From contig NZ_CP192600.1 of the NCBI RefSeq assembly GCF_050632395.1, positions 2,294,001 to 2,358,000 of the forward strand: 64,000 nt of DNA, given 5' to 3'. Under the pieces are notes generated by a model. That model had not been told where the DNA came from. It ran no database searches and saw only the letters and a program-made list of their open reading frames with translations. Made by a program: the position numbers and the translations under genes. This stretch comes from JAUYQR01 sp050632395. Its GTDB lineage: Bacteria; Pseudomonadota; Alphaproteobacteria; Rhodobacterales; Rhodobacteraceae. Each line of letters begins with the position of its first letter. Position 1 is the first letter of the stretch. Below, piece by piece: positions 23,265-30,080 of this stretch.

Positions 23265-25949
23265 ATGCCGTTCAACATTCTGGTGGCGGCTTGCCTTGCC
23301 TATGTGATCGTGCTGTTTCTGGTTGCCTTTCTGGCTGAGCGGCGGGCCAGCCGGGGGCGTCTGGGCTTTCTGCAGTCGCCGCTGATCTACACGCTGTCGC
23401 TGTCGATCTATTGCACCGCCTGGACGTTCTACGGCGCGGTTGGCTATGCGGCCCGGTCGGGGCTGGAGTTCCTGACGATCTACTTTGGCCCGACACTGGT
23501 GTTCATCGGCTGGTGGTGGCTGCTGCGCAAGCTGGTCAGGATCGGGCGGCATTACCGCGTCACCTCGATCGCCGACCTGATCTCGGCGCGGTTCGGCAAA
23601 TCGAACCTGCTGGGCGTGATCGTCACGGTGATGGCGGTGATCGCGGCGACGCCTTACATTGCGCTGCAACTGCAATCGGTGGTGCTGTCGTTCGGCGTCT
23701 TTGCCAGCGAGACGCCGGATGGATTCCTGCCGCCGGATGCGGAGCAGACCGCAATCTGGGTGGCGGTCGGGCTGGCGCTGTTCACCATCCTCTTTGGCAC
23801 CCGAAATCTTGACGCCAAGGAGCAGCACCACGGCATCGTCACCGCGATTGCGGTGGAGGCGGTGGTCAAGCTGGTCGCGCTTCTGGCGGTCGGGACCTTT
23901 GTCGTGTGGGGCATTGCCGGCGGGATCGGCGAGACCATCGCCAAGATCGACGCGGCGAACCTGTCGGCATGGCAGATGCAGCCGGGGCGCTGGACCGGGC
24001 TGATCTTCCTTTCGGCCGCTGCCGTGATCTGCCTGCCGCGGATGTTTCAGGTGATGGTCGTCGAGAACGCTGACGAAGGGCATCTCGCCCGGGCAAGCTG
24101 GGCGTTTCCGCTGTATCTGATGCTGATGAGCCTGTTCATCGTGCCGATTGCCGTGATCGGGCTGGAACGGTTGCCGGCCGGATCGAACCCCGACATGTTC
24201 GTGCTGACCCTGCCTTTGGCAGAAGGTCAGGGCGGGCTGGCGATGCTGGCCTTTCTTGGGGGATTTTCCTCGGCCACTTCGATGGTAATCGTCGAGGCGA
24301 TCGCGCTTGCGACGATGGTGTCGAACCATCTGGTCATGCCGCTTTGGCTGCGCTTCAGCCGTGCGGGGGCGCGGGGGGACGATCTGCGCGGCGTGGTGCT
24401 GATGGCGCGCCGCATCGGCATCGTTGGGGTGCTAGCACTTGGCTATGCCTATTACCATTTCTCGGGCGGATCGGCGGCGCTGGCAGCAATCGGTCTGATC
24501 GCCTTTCTTGGTGTGGCCCAGGTCTTGCCGGTTCTGATTGGTGGCATCTTCTGGCGCGGGGCCACGCGGGTGGGCGCCGTGGCGGGCCTCCTGACGGGGT
24601 TTGTGGTTTGGGGCTATACCTCGTTCCTGCCGTCGTTCGGGCCGGGAGCTGTGCTATCTGCTTCGGTGTTCAGTGCGGGCCCCTTCGGGCTGGAATGGCT
24701 TCGCCCCCACGCCCTGTTCGGCACGTCGGGCCTTGATCCAATGATCCATGCGCTTTTCTGGTCGATGGCGCTGAATGCGACAGCGTTCTTCTTGGGGTCG
24801 GTGCTGACCTTCCCGGGTCCGGTGGAGCGGCTGCAGGGCGCCGCCTTCGTCAACGTCTTTGAAGGCCAGATCGGGCCGCGACGCTGGGCGCATGGCCAGG
24901 CCGAACCCGAGGAACTGTTGGTCATGTCGCAGCGGATCCTTGGCGAGGACGCGGCACTGGCGCTGTTTCAGACGGCGGCCAAGGCGCAGGGCAAGGGCGG
25001 CTTTCTGCCGGACCCGACGCCGGAATTCCTTGGGGCGCTGGAAGGCCGGTTGTCTGGCTCGGTCGGTGCGGCGACGGCGCATGCGATGCTGAGCCAGCTT
25101 GTCGGGCGCGCCACGGTGACGGTCGAGGAACTGATGGCCGTGGCCAGCGAAAGCGCTCAGATCATGGAGTATTCCGCGCAGCTGGAAAGCAAGCAGGAAG
25201 AACTGACCCGCACCGCGGGCGCGCTGCGCGAAGCCAACGAAAAGCTGATGCAGCTGTCGATCCAGAAGGATGCGTTTCTAAGCCAGATCAGCCACGAACT
25301 GCGCACGCCGATGACCTCGATCCGGGCGTTTTCGGAAATCCTGACCGAAGGCGGGCTGGACGCAGAAACCGTGATGAAATACGGACGGATTATCCATGAC
25401 GAGGCGAAGCGGCTGACGCGGCTTCTGGATGATCTCTTGGATCTGAGTGTGCTGGAAAACGGCACGGTGCAGCTGAACCTTGCGCTGACCAACCTGCACG
25501 ACATGATCGACAAGGCGCTGATCGCGGCGCGCCAGACCCGGCCGGAACGCAGCTTTCAGATCGACCGTGACCCGGTGGCCGAAAACGTGTTCCTGCGCAC
25601 CGATGCCGACCGTCTGACGCAGGTATTCATCAACCTGATCGCCAACACCCGCAAATACTGCGCCGCCGACGATCCGCAACTGCGCATCGCCGTGCGCTTG
25701 CGCGGCGGCAGGGTGATCGTGGATTTCATCGACAACGGCCGCGGCATTCCAAAGGATGCGCAGGCGCTGATCTTCGAGAAATTCGCGCGGCTGACCGATG
25801 GCAACCGGGCGGGCGGTGCTGGCCTTGGGCTGGCGATCTGCCGCGAGATCATGTCGAACCTTGGCGGCACGATTTCCTATCTGCCGGGGCAGGGTGGTGC
25901 TGCGTTTCGTGTGACCGTGCCGATCCGTCTGGAAAAGCAGGCGGCTTAA
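23265..25949 (+). CDS. Sodium:solute symporter-histidine kinase fusion (CrbS/VC2705-like)
   Basis: An 894-residue fusion. Residues 1 to about 500 form an SSF/SLC5-type transporter domain with about 12-13 membrane helices (for example YCTAWTFYGAVGYAARSG near residue 45). A linker and coiled coil (about 600-665) lead to the HisKA domain, with the phosphorylated His in SQISHELRTPMTS (about residue 677). The ATPase domain has the N box NLIANTRKYC, G1 DNGRGIP and G2 GGAGLGLAICRE. Such fusions sense or transport a small carboxylate; CrbS controls acetate use. Start ATG 23265. The partner is probably the response regulator at 22632. Confidence 0.93.
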   Translation: MPFNILVAACLAYVIVLFLVAFLAERRASRGRLGFLQSPLIYTLSLSIYCTAWTFYGAVGYAARSGLEFLTIYFGPTLVFIGWWWLLRKLVRIGRHYRVTSIADLISARFGKSNLLGVIVTVMAVIAATPYIALQLQSVVLSFGVFASETPDGFLPPDAEQTAIWVAVGLALFTILFGTRNLDAKEQHHGIVTAIAVEAVVKLVALLAVGTFVVWGIAGGIGETIAKIDAANLSAWQMQPGRWTGLIFLSAAAVICLPRMFQVMVVENADEGHLARASWAFPLYLMLMSLFIVPIAVIGLERLPAGSNPDMFVLTLPLAEGQGGLAMLAFLGGFSSATSMVIVEAIALATMVSNHLVMPLWLRFSRAGARGDDLRGVVLMARRIGIVGVLALGYAYYHFSGGSAALAAIGLIAFLGVAQVLPVLIGGIFWRGATRVGAVAGLLTGFVVWGYTSFLPSFGPGAVLSASVFSAGPFGLEWLRPHALFGTSGLDPMIHALFWSMALNATAFFLGSVLTFPGPVERLQGAAFVNVFEGQIGPRRWAHGQAEPEELLVMSQRILGEDAALALFQTAAKAQGKGGFLPDPTPEFLGALEGRLSGSVGAATAHAMLSQLVGRATVTVEELMAVASESAQIMEYSAQLESKQEELTRTAGALREANEKLMQLSIQKDAFLSQISHELRTPMTSIRAFSEILTEGGLDAETVMKYGRIIHDEAKRLTRLLDDLLDLSVLENGTVQLNLALTNLHDMIDKALIAARQTRPERSFQIDRDPVAENVFLRTDADRLTQVFINLIANTRKYCAADDPQLRIAVRLRGGRVIVDFIDNGRGIPKDAQALIFEKFARLTDGNRAGGAGLGLAICREIMSNLGGTISYLPGQGGAAFRVTVPIRLEKQAA

Positions 25950-26000
25950 CCCTTTGTGAAGGCTGATGCGTTTAGGCTTCAGGCGAACCAAGGGGTGGGC

Positions 26001-26972
26001 ATGAGCGACGTCATTCGCCGCAAGATCGACCGGGCCGAAGCAGCCCAGCAGGACGGCGCCCCGGGGGCCGACCGGGGTTGGCGGCTGGCGCTGGCGCGAG
26101 CCGCGCGCAACGGGCTTGGCCTTGATGTCGAATTTCGTCGCATGTCGGTGCGCCGCACGTCGCTTGCCGAGCTTCTTGAACTGCCACCCGACCGGGCGCT
26201 TCTTGCGTTGCTTGACGGGCCGGAGGCGGGCCTAGGCCTGCTGATGCTGTCGCCGCCCGTGCTGTCGGCCTTCATAGAGGTGCAGACCATCGGCCGCGTC
26301 TCGCCGCAGCCCGCGCCGGGGCGCAAGCCGACCCGGACGGATGCCGCGATGGTGGCCGGCGTGATCGACGCGGCGCTGGTCGAGATGGACGATATCCTGG
26401 CCGAGGAGGCCGACCTGATCTGGGCTGGCGGGTTTCGCTATGCCTCTTATCTGGAGGATGCGCGGCCCCTGGGCTTGCTGCTTGAGGATGACGCCTACCG
26501 CGTTCTGGTGGCCGAGGTGGCACTTGCTGGCGGGGTGAAGACCGGCGAGGTAATTCTGGCGCTGCCCGCACAGGGGCGCGGCAGGCGGCCGGCGGTGGAT
26601 GCGAAGGCCGAGGCGGATCTGGCCGGACCGCAGTTTACCTCGGCGCTTGGCGCACAGGTGATGCAGGTTGATTGCACGCTTCTGGCGGTGCTGGGCCGGC
26701 TGTCGCTGCCCTTGTCGCGGGTCATGGCGATTGCGGTGGGCGAGGTGCTGCCGCTGCCCGCCGCCGCGCTGGATGCAGTATCGCTCGAAACGCAGGACGG
26801 GCGCCGGCTGGCCGCAGGAAAACTGGGTCAGAACCGCGGGATGCGCGCGGTGAAACTGGCGCAAGGGTCAGCGCGCATGGCACCCGTCGCGCGCAAGCCC
26901 GAGGCCGATGCCGTCGCACCTGCAACGACGGTCACGCCCGACCAGCTGGAGGTCTGGCGCACTGCCGTGTGA
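26001..26972 (+). CDS. Orphan FliM/FliN (SpoA) domain protein
   Basis: A 323-residue protein beginning MSDVIRRKIDRAEAAQQ. The N-terminal 200 residues have a FliM-like middle-domain look. The C-terminal part (about residues 225-290) reads like a SpoA domain: LPLSRVMAIAVGEVLPLPAA, then LAAGKLGQNRGMRAVKL. SpoA domains form the flagellar motor switch ring and type III secretion sorting platforms. No other flagellar gene lies in the window. It follows the transporter-kinase by about 50 bp and may be co-transcribed. Whether it acts in a motor or as a receiver for the CheY-like protein is unknown. Start ATG 26001. Confidence 0.7.
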   Translation: MSDVIRRKIDRAEAAQQDGAPGADRGWRLALARAARNGLGLDVEFRRMSVRRTSLAELLELPPDRALLALLDGPEAGLGLLMLSPPVLSAFIEVQTIGRVSPQPAPGRKPTRTDAAMVAGVIDAALVEMDDILAEEADLIWAGGFRYASYLEDARPLGLLLEDDAYRVLVAEVALAGGVKTGEVILALPAQGRGRRPAVDAKAEADLAGPQFTSALGAQVMQVDCTLLAVLGRLSLPLSRVMAIAVGEVLPLPAAALDAVSLETQDGRRLAAGKLGQNRGMRAVKLAQGSARMAPVARKPEADAVAPATTVTPDQLEVWRTAV

Positions 26973-27006
26973 CCGCTACGGCAAGCGCCGTCGGTAATGC
27001 AGGTGA

Positions 27007-27438
27007 TCAGCCCTTGGCGGCGGCAAGTGACTGGATCTGCGCGCGCAGATGTTCCAGCTGGTAGCCAAAGCGTGCGGGAAGATTGATCAGGTCATCTGCG
27101 GGCAGACGACCGGCATTCGCCAGCGCCCAGACCACCGACGAGCGGTTGCCAGATGCGCAATAGGCAAGGATCGGGCCGCTGGCCACGTCAATCGCCGCCG
27201 CCTGCGCAGCGACATTATCCATCGTCATTGCGCCGCCGACCACCGGATTTGCAACAAAGCGCAGGCCAAGCGCCTCGGCCGCAGCCTTCATCGCGCCTGC
27301 GTGCAGATGTGGCGGGATCTCGCCATCGGGCCGATTGTCGATGATCGTGGTGTAGCCCGCCGCCTTAATCGCGGGAAGATCGGACGGTTCGATCTGCGGC
27401 GAAACGGCGTAAGCTGGCGTCAGCGGGCGGATATCCAT
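27007..27438 (-). CDS. DUF442 / TIGR01244 family sulfur transferase-phosphatase-like protein
   Basis: A 143-residue protein of the DUF442 family, related to tyrosine phosphatases and rhodaneses. The active-site loop is AYCASGNRSSVVWA (Cys about residue 93). The N-terminus (PAYAVSPQIEPSDLPAIKAA and TTIIDNRPDGE) is typical. In Blh proteins this domain is fused or linked to a metallo-beta-lactamase persulfide dioxygenase, and here both occur in one operon. It probably handles persulfide sulfur. The pentamer repeat at 27473-27527 lies just upstream of its ribosome binding site (AAGGA). Confidence 0.88.
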   Translation of the reverse strand: MDIRPLTPAYAVSPQIEPSDLPAIKAAGYTTIIDNRPDGEIPPHLHAGAMKAAAEALGLRFVANPVVGGAMTMDNVAAQAAAIDVASGPILAYCASGNRSSVVWALANAGRLPADDLINLPARFGYQLEHLRAQIQSLAAAKG

Positions 27439-27472
27439 GCGGTGGCTTCCTTTTTGAAACGGCTTGAAACAC

Positions 27473-27527
27473 GGTCAGGTCAGGTCAGGTCAGGTCGGGT
27501 CAGGTCAGGTCGGGTCAGGTCAGGTCA
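27473..27527. repeat. Pentanucleotide tandem repeat, 11 copies of GGTCA/GGTCG
   Basis: Eleven perfect or near-perfect 5-bp units (GGTCA, with GGTCG at the fifth and eighth positions) run without break. The last unit contains the stop codon of the YeeE-type gene (27525-27527, read on the minus strand). The array fills the space between that gene and the DUF442 gene. Slippage here would change operon spacing by multiples of 5 bp without altering either protein. Confidence 0.9.
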
Positions 27528-27962
27528 AGTTGGGGCAGCGGTACGGCGCGATGCGGCCCGCAAGGGTGCGGCTGCCAGCATACCGACGAGCATGGCGGCG
27601 AAAAAGGCAAGACCGCCTATGCCGCCGAAAGAAATCGAGGCAAGAGCCGGTCCGGGGCAAAGCCCGGCGAGCGCCCATCCGGCGCCAAACACCACCGAGC
27701 CCCAGATCAAGCCGGGGTCAAGCCGCTGCGGACCGAGCTGCGGGAGGGGGGTTCCCAGCACCGAAAGGCGCCGTCGCGCCGCCACCCGCCAGGCCACCGC
27801 CATCGGCAGGATCGCACCGCCCATCACGAAGGCCAGTGTCGGATCCCAGTCACCGAACACGTCCAGCCATCCCTGCACCTTGACGCTGTCAGTCATGCCG
27901 GAAACCATCAGCCCCAGCCCGAACACCGCACCGGCAAGGCCGGCAGAAATGGCGCGCAGCAT
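27525..27962 (-). CDS. YeeE/YedE-type (DUF6691/PmpB-like) sulfur transport membrane protein
   Basis: A 145-residue membrane protein with about four helices. GLGLMVSGMTDSVKVQGWLD near the N-terminus and WALAGLCPGPALAS near residue 105 are typical; the conserved Cys in GLCPGP is kept. Members form split transporters for thiosulfate or other sulfur species (PmpA/PmpB, YeeE). It overlaps the preceding gene (TGATG) and is clearly co-translated with it. The start at 27962 is fixed by this overlap. Its stop codon lies in the pentamer repeat. Confidence 0.92.
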   Translation of the reverse strand: MLRAISAGLAGAVFGLGLMVSGMTDSVKVQGWLDVFGDWDPTLAFVMGGAILPMAVAWRVAARRRLSVLGTPLPQLGPQRLDPGLIWGSVVFGAGWALAGLCPGPALASISFGGIGGLAFFAAMLVGMLAAAPLRAASRRTAAPT

Positions 27963-28387
27963 CAGATCACCCCCCACAAATGCCGCAGCAAGGCCATCAC
28001 CACCCCGCCCGCGCCGATGTAGATCACGGTCGCCACGATCCCGCGCAACGACAGCCGCGAGATTCCGCAGACCCCGTGGCCCGAGGTGCAGCCGTTGGCA
28101 AGCCGCGACCCGAAGCCGACCATCAGTCCGGCGAGAAGGATGACCGGCAGGCTGTCGGTCAGATGCGTTTGTGTGGTGAAAACCGGCCGCAGCAGCGCCG
28201 GTGCAACGATCAGACCAAACAGAAACGCCAACGTCTCGCGCCACATCCACCGGTCGGTGCCATCGACGATGCCGCCGACAAGACCCGAGGCCCCCATCAC
28301 CCGCCCGTTCATCAACAAAAAGATCGCTCCAGCGGTGCCGATCAGGGCACCCCCGGCAAAACCCCAGATCCAGTCAGTCTCGATCAT
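27962..28387 (-). CDS. YeeE/YedE family (PmpA-like) sulfur transport membrane protein
   Basis: A 141-residue membrane protein with about four helices. It carries the conserved motif SRLANGCTSGHGVCGISRLS (about residue 93), whose Cys residues are thought to pass sulfur through the channel. It is the N-terminal half partner of the next gene. It lies 24 bp downstream of the metallo-beta-lactamase gene on the same strand. The four-gene set (dioxygenase, PmpA, PmpB, DUF442) resembles known sulfide/persulfide detoxification operons regulated by BigR/SqrR, but no such regulator gene is in the window. Confidence 0.93.
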   Translation of the reverse strand: MIETDWIWGFAGGALIGTAGAIFLLMNGRVMGASGLVGGIVDGTDRWMWRETLAFLFGLIVAPALLRPVFTTQTHLTDSLPVILLAGLMVGFGSRLANGCTSGHGVCGISRLSLRGIVATVIYIGAGGVVMALLRHLWGVI

Positions 28388-28411
28388 CGTCAGCGCCCCG
28401 GTGCAATGCGG

Positions 28412-29284
28412 TCACAACCCATTCAGCGGAACCTTCAGGTAGGAGGTGCCATTGTCTTCCGCTTCCGGCATATGACCCGCCCGCATGTTGATCTGCAAGG
28501 ACGGGATGATCAGGCGCGGCATCGCCAAGGTTGCATCGCGGGCTTGGCGCAATGCCACGAAATCCTCGCGCTTCCGTCCCGCGCCGATATGTACATTTCG
28601 GGATTTCTGTTCTCCGACAGTGCTTTCCCAGGCAAAGGTGTCACGGCCCGGTGCCTTGTAGTCGTGGCCGACGAAAATCCGCGTGCTGTCGGGCAGGGCA
28701 AGGATCTTCTGCACGCTGTCGAACATCACCTCGGCCGATCCGCCGGGAAAATCGCAGCGCGCGGTGCCGAAATCCGGCATGAAAAGCGTGTCACCGACGA
28801 AGGCAGCGTCGCCGATCACGTAAGTCAGGCAGGCGGGCGTGTGGCCTGGCGTGTGCAGCACTTCGCCGCGCAACTGGCCGATCATGAAGCTGTCGCCTTC
28901 AGCGAAAAGCCGGTCGAACTGCGACCCATCGCGGGCAAAGCGGGTGCCTTCATTGAAGACCTTGCCAAAGGTTTCCTGCACCACGGTGATCCGCTCGCCG
29001 ATGCCGATCTTGCCGCCAAGCCGTTCCTGGATGTAGGGCGCGGCGGAAAGATGGTCGGCGTGGACATGGGTTTCGAGGATCCATTGCAGGTCAAGACCCT
29101 GCTCGGCGATCGCCGCGATCACCGCATCGGCTGACCGGGTGTCGGTCCGCCCCGAGGCATAGTCGAAGTCGAGGACCGAATCGATCACCGCAGCGCCACG
29201 ACCCTGCGGATCTTTGACTAGGTAGGTGATGGTATTCGTTGCCTCGTCGAAGAAGGCCTGAACCTTTGGGGCTTGCTGGACCAT
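28412..29284 (-). CDS. Metallo-beta-lactamase fold hydrolase, persulfide dioxygenase type (Blh/ETHE1-like)
   Basis: A 290-residue MBL-fold protein. Metal ligands are seen in ETHVHADHLSA (about residue 70), in the HTPGHTPACLTY block and in FVGDTLFMPD, and the C-terminal FVGHDY. The ETHVHADH form and GTARCDFPGG block match ETHE1/Blh proteins, which oxidise glutathione persulfide to sulfite. The start at 29284 (MVQQAPKVQAFF) has AGAGGA upstream. It heads the sulfur operon. A 14-bp palindrome lies 27 bp upstream and an FnrL box about 80 bp upstream, shared with the divergent DksA-like gene. Confidence 0.9.
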   Translation of the reverse strand: MVQQAPKVQAFFDEATNTITYLVKDPQGRGAAVIDSVLDFDYASGRTDTRSADAVIAAIAEQGLDLQWILETHVHADHLSAAPYIQERLGGKIGIGERITVVQETFGKVFNEGTRFARDGSQFDRLFAEGDSFMIGQLRGEVLHTPGHTPACLTYVIGDAAFVGDTLFMPDFGTARCDFPGGSAEVMFDSVQKILALPDSTRIFVGHDYKAPGRDTFAWESTVGEQKSRNVHIGAGRKREDFVALRQARDATLAMPRLIIPSLQINMRAGHMPEAEDNGTSYLKVPLNGL

Positions 29285-29310
29285 GACATATCCTCTTTGG
29301 CTGTACGCCG

Positions 29311-29324
29311 GTTTGCGAGCAAAC
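29311..29324. promoter_or_regulatory. 14-bp palindrome upstream of the sulfur operon
   Basis: GTTTGC-GA-GCAAAC is a perfect inverted repeat ending 27 bp before the dioxygenase start codon. Next to it, TTCA-AGATA-TGAA (29334-29346) is a second, weaker repeat whose reverse strand resembles the ATTC/GAAT arms reported for SqrR-type sites. One of them is probably the operator for the operon. Confidence 0.55.
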
Positions 29325-29364
29325 GGATCAGATTTCAAGATATGAATGTGTAATTTCTGAGCGA

Positions 29365-29378
29365 TTGACCTGAGTCAA
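29365..29378. promoter_or_regulatory. FnrL/FNR-type box
   Basis: TTGACCTGAGTCAA fits the TTGAN6TCAA consensus with perfect dyad symmetry. Its centre is 60 bp before the DksA-like start. If activation is of the usual -41.5 type, transcription would start near 29413, about 19 bases before the ATG, which fits well. It is about 87 bp from the divergent sulfur operon start. Confidence 0.75.
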
Positions 29379-29431
29379 GGAGCCACACGAGATGCCACGC
29401 TAGACGTGAAGATGAGGACAAGGAGTGCAGG

Positions 29432-29764
29432 ATGCAAGCCCAGATGAAACGACCCCTGGCCGAGCGCAAATTGGCGCTGCAAGCGCAACTGGCGATCTTG
29501 AATGCGCGGTTGCAATCGATCGAGCGCGATCTTGAGGCGGAGCCCGACCGCGACTGGGAAGACGCGGCGATCGAAGCCGAAGACGACGAGGTGCTGGAGG
29601 AGACCGGCCTCGTCAGCCAGCGCGAGCTGCGCCAGATCGAAACCGCGCTGCACCGGATCGAGGCGGGCGATTACGGCATCTGCCTGCGCTGCGGGTCCGA
29701 GATCAGCGAGGCCCGGCTGGATATCCTGCCCTACACCGCATTCTGCAAGGATTGTGCGAAATGA
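29432..29764 (+). CDS. TraR/DksA family zinc-finger protein
   Basis: A 110-residue DksA-like protein. An N-terminal coiled coil (about residues 8-40, LAERKLALQAQLAILNARLQ) precedes the acidic middle and the C-terminal zinc finger with CLRCGSEI and FCKDCAK. DksA-family proteins enter the RNA polymerase secondary channel and alter promoter choice. This short form is one of several paralogues found in Rhodobacterales. An FnrL box upstream suggests control by oxygen. It overlaps the next small gene by 4 bp (ATGA). Confidence 0.9.
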   Translation: MQAQMKRPLAERKLALQAQLAILNARLQSIERDLEAEPDRDWEDAAIEAEDDEVLEETGLVSQRELRQIETALHRIEAGDYGICLRCGSEISEARLDILPYTAFCKDCAK

Positions 29765-29955
29765 CGAAAGCCCCCGCGAAAGACATTGTCCAGCAAGAAG
29801 CCGCGGTGATTGAGGCGGGGATTGCCGCGCAGGCCACCGCGCTGGACCTGCTACTGGCCGAAATGCGGGCGCTGGCCACCCTGATCCCCGGACACCAAGA
29901 GGCACCGCGGAGCGACGCTGAGATCGAGTCAGAATTCGATAACATGCCGGTTTGA
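29761..29955 (+). CDS. Small hypothetical protein, 64 residues, coupled to the DksA-like gene
   Basis: ATG at 29761 overlaps the DksA-like stop codon (ATGA). The product (MTKAPAKDIVQQEAAVIEAG onward) is a predicted long amphipathic helix rich in Ala and Leu (about residues 10-45) with an acidic tail. No family is recognised. Tight coupling suggests a partner of the DksA-like protein or simple operon membership. I see no membrane segment. Confidence 0.65.
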   Translation: MTKAPAKDIVQQEAAVIEAGIAAQATALDLLLAEMRALATLIPGHQEAPRSDAEIESEFDNMPV

Positions 29956-30080
29956 CGGTCGACCTGACTTTGTCGGGGCAGGTTTGCACCGGCCCTTTTG
30001 GTGATATTGAGTGCGGCCAATGGCTTGCCACGGCGGCCTCCTTGCGGCTTTAGTTGCCGAAGGTTGGCGCAGGAGCGGGC

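Noticed and set aside
22377..24329. 650-codon minus-strand open frame
   Set aside because: Antisense shadow of the response regulator and transporter-kinase genes; composition is Arg/His/Gln-rich with no domain pattern.
27473..27527. Pentamer array considered as a replication-origin iteron set
   Set aside because: Units are only 5 bp and contiguous, and no replication initiator gene is near.
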